Assembly: GCA_019635635.1 (NCBI GenBank)
Contig: JAHBZB010000001.1
Coordinates: 310,001 to 374,000 of the forward strand
DNA length: 64,000 nt
Source of the DNA: Xanthobacteraceae bacterium
Lineage (GTDB): Bacteria; Pseudomonadota; Alphaproteobacteria; Rhizobiales; Xanthobacteraceae
Direction of reading: 5' to 3'
Both the position numbers and the translations under genes were made by a program. Below are positions 63,407 to 64,000 of the stretch, piece after piece (the first letter of the stretch is position 1; every line of letters begins with the position of its first letter). The notes under the pieces were generated by a model. The model saw only the letters and a program-made list of their open reading frames with translations, was not told where the DNA came from and searched no databases.

Positions 63407-64000
63407 ATGCTCTTCTTCCGCAAAAGCCTCGAAATCCCCGCTGCCAAAGACGCGCTGCCCGGCCGCGCGCAGGCGATGCCGACCGCGCAAAACCATTTCG
63501 TGTTGAAGACCCCGATCAAGGGCTCTTACCCTGCCGGCTTCAAGCAGGCGATCTTCGGCCTCGGCTGCTTCTGGGGTGCAGAGCGCAAATTCTGGGAATT
63601 GCCCGGCGTCTATACCACCGCGGTCGGCTATGCCGCGGGTCTCACGCCGAACGCGACTTACGAAGAAGTCTGCTCGGGCCGCACCGGGCACAACGAAGTC
63701 GTGCTCGTGGTCTACGACCCCGCGAAGACTTCCTTCGAAAAACTGCTCAAGACCTTCTGGGAAAGTCATGACCCGACGCAGGGCATGCGTCAGGGTAATG
63801 ACATCGGCACGCAGTATCGCTCCGGCATCTACGTTTCCGATCCGGAGCAGAAGCAGGCGGCGCTTGCCTCCAGGGCCGAATATGAGAAGGCGCTGAAGGC
63901 CAAGGGCTATGGCGGGGTCACGACCGAAATTCTGGACGCGCCGGAGTTCTATTTCGCCGAGGAATATCACCAGCAGTACCTGGCGAAGAACCCGCACGGC
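63407..64000 (+). CDS. msrA: Peptide-methionine (S)-S-oxide reductase, truncated by window edge
   Basis: The first 198 codons of MsrA are present; the gene continues beyond the right edge. The enzyme reduces methionine-S-sulfoxide in proteins with thioredoxin. The active-site motif GLGCFWGAE has the catalytic Cys54, and [16 protein letters not shown] and [18 protein letters not shown] follow, as in the family. AAGGAGA precedes the ATG. The family length is about 210-220, so only about 20 residues are missing. Confidence 0.95.
   Translation, partial: MLFFRKSLEIPAAKDALPGRAQAMPTAQNHFVLKTPIKGSYPAGFKQAIFGLGCFWGAERKFWELPGVYTTAVGYAAGLTPNATYEEVCSGRTGHNEVVLVVYDPAKTSFEKLLKTFWESHDPTQGMRQGNDIGTQYRSGIYVSDPEQKQAALASRAEYEKALKAKGYGGVTTEILDAPEFYFAEEYHQQYLAKNPHG

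Overview
The window reads as chromosomal DNA of a GC-rich alphaproteobacterium, most likely a Hyphomicrobiales member near Bradyrhizobium, Rhodopseudomonas or related Xanthobacteraceae. The evidence is the gene families and orders (a pimFABCD-type operon, a BoxR-controlled box pathway, several branched-chain-type ABC transporters, small-molecule SDR and acyl-CoA dehydrogenase genes), strong G/C third-position bias, and a compound palindromic repeat of the 'GGCCGGGACAAGCCCGGCC' type that is common in this group. No taxonomic marker such as 16S rRNA is present, so this is an inference.

Layout. 1-12.6 kb: a truncated livG and an IclR regulator on the minus strand diverge from a pimF-A-B-C-D operon for beta-oxidation of dicarboxylic or fatty acids, followed by a third acyl-CoA dehydrogenase. 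An SDR dehydrogenase and an NhaD/ArsB-like antiporter follow. 12.6-16.7 kb: acyl-CoA carboxylase carboxyltransferase, a tiny biotin carrier and a FadE-type dehydrogenase. 16.8-26.5 kb: two branched-chain-type ABC transporters, facing away from each other across one intergenic region. The second has a fused LivM-LivG protein. 26.5-33.7 kb: BoxR repressor, benzoate-CoA ligase, BoxC, BoxB and BoxA, i.e. the aerobic benzoyl-CoA epoxidation route. 33.8-39.7 kb: enoyl-CoA hydratase, RidA, 2-aminobenzoate-CoA ligase, MarR regulator and 2-aminobenzoyl-CoA monooxygenase/reductase. 40-45 kb: a third complete branched-chain-type transporter. 45-51 kb: a taurine/nitrate-type ABC transporter with two permeases and a GntR regulator, divergent from a cyclase-family hydrolase and a fumarylacetoacetase-family protein. 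51-54.8 kb: acyl-CoA dehydrogenase, a small PsiF-like exported protein, and an SDR/flavin-monooxygenase pair. 54.8-60.5 kb: a heavy-metal-type RND efflux operon. 60.6-64 kb: a LpxL-like acyltransferase with a CPBP protease-family protein, tRNA-Ser(GGA), a tRNA fragment, a small membrane protein and a truncated msrA.

Working together, the first 45 kb looks like a catabolic island for aromatic and dicarboxylic acids handled as CoA thioesters. Periplasmic binding proteins capture aromatic or organic acids, CoA ligases trap them, BoxABC or the aminobenzoyl-CoA monooxygenase dearomatise them with O2, and hydratase, dehydrogenase and thiolase enzymes finish the oxidation. A degenerate motif (TGAATTWTAMTRCA...) occurs in the promoter regions of boxR/bclA, of boxC and of the fused-transporter operon, which suggests one shared regulon. 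I saw no CRISPR array, insertion sequence, phage gene or clear defence system.
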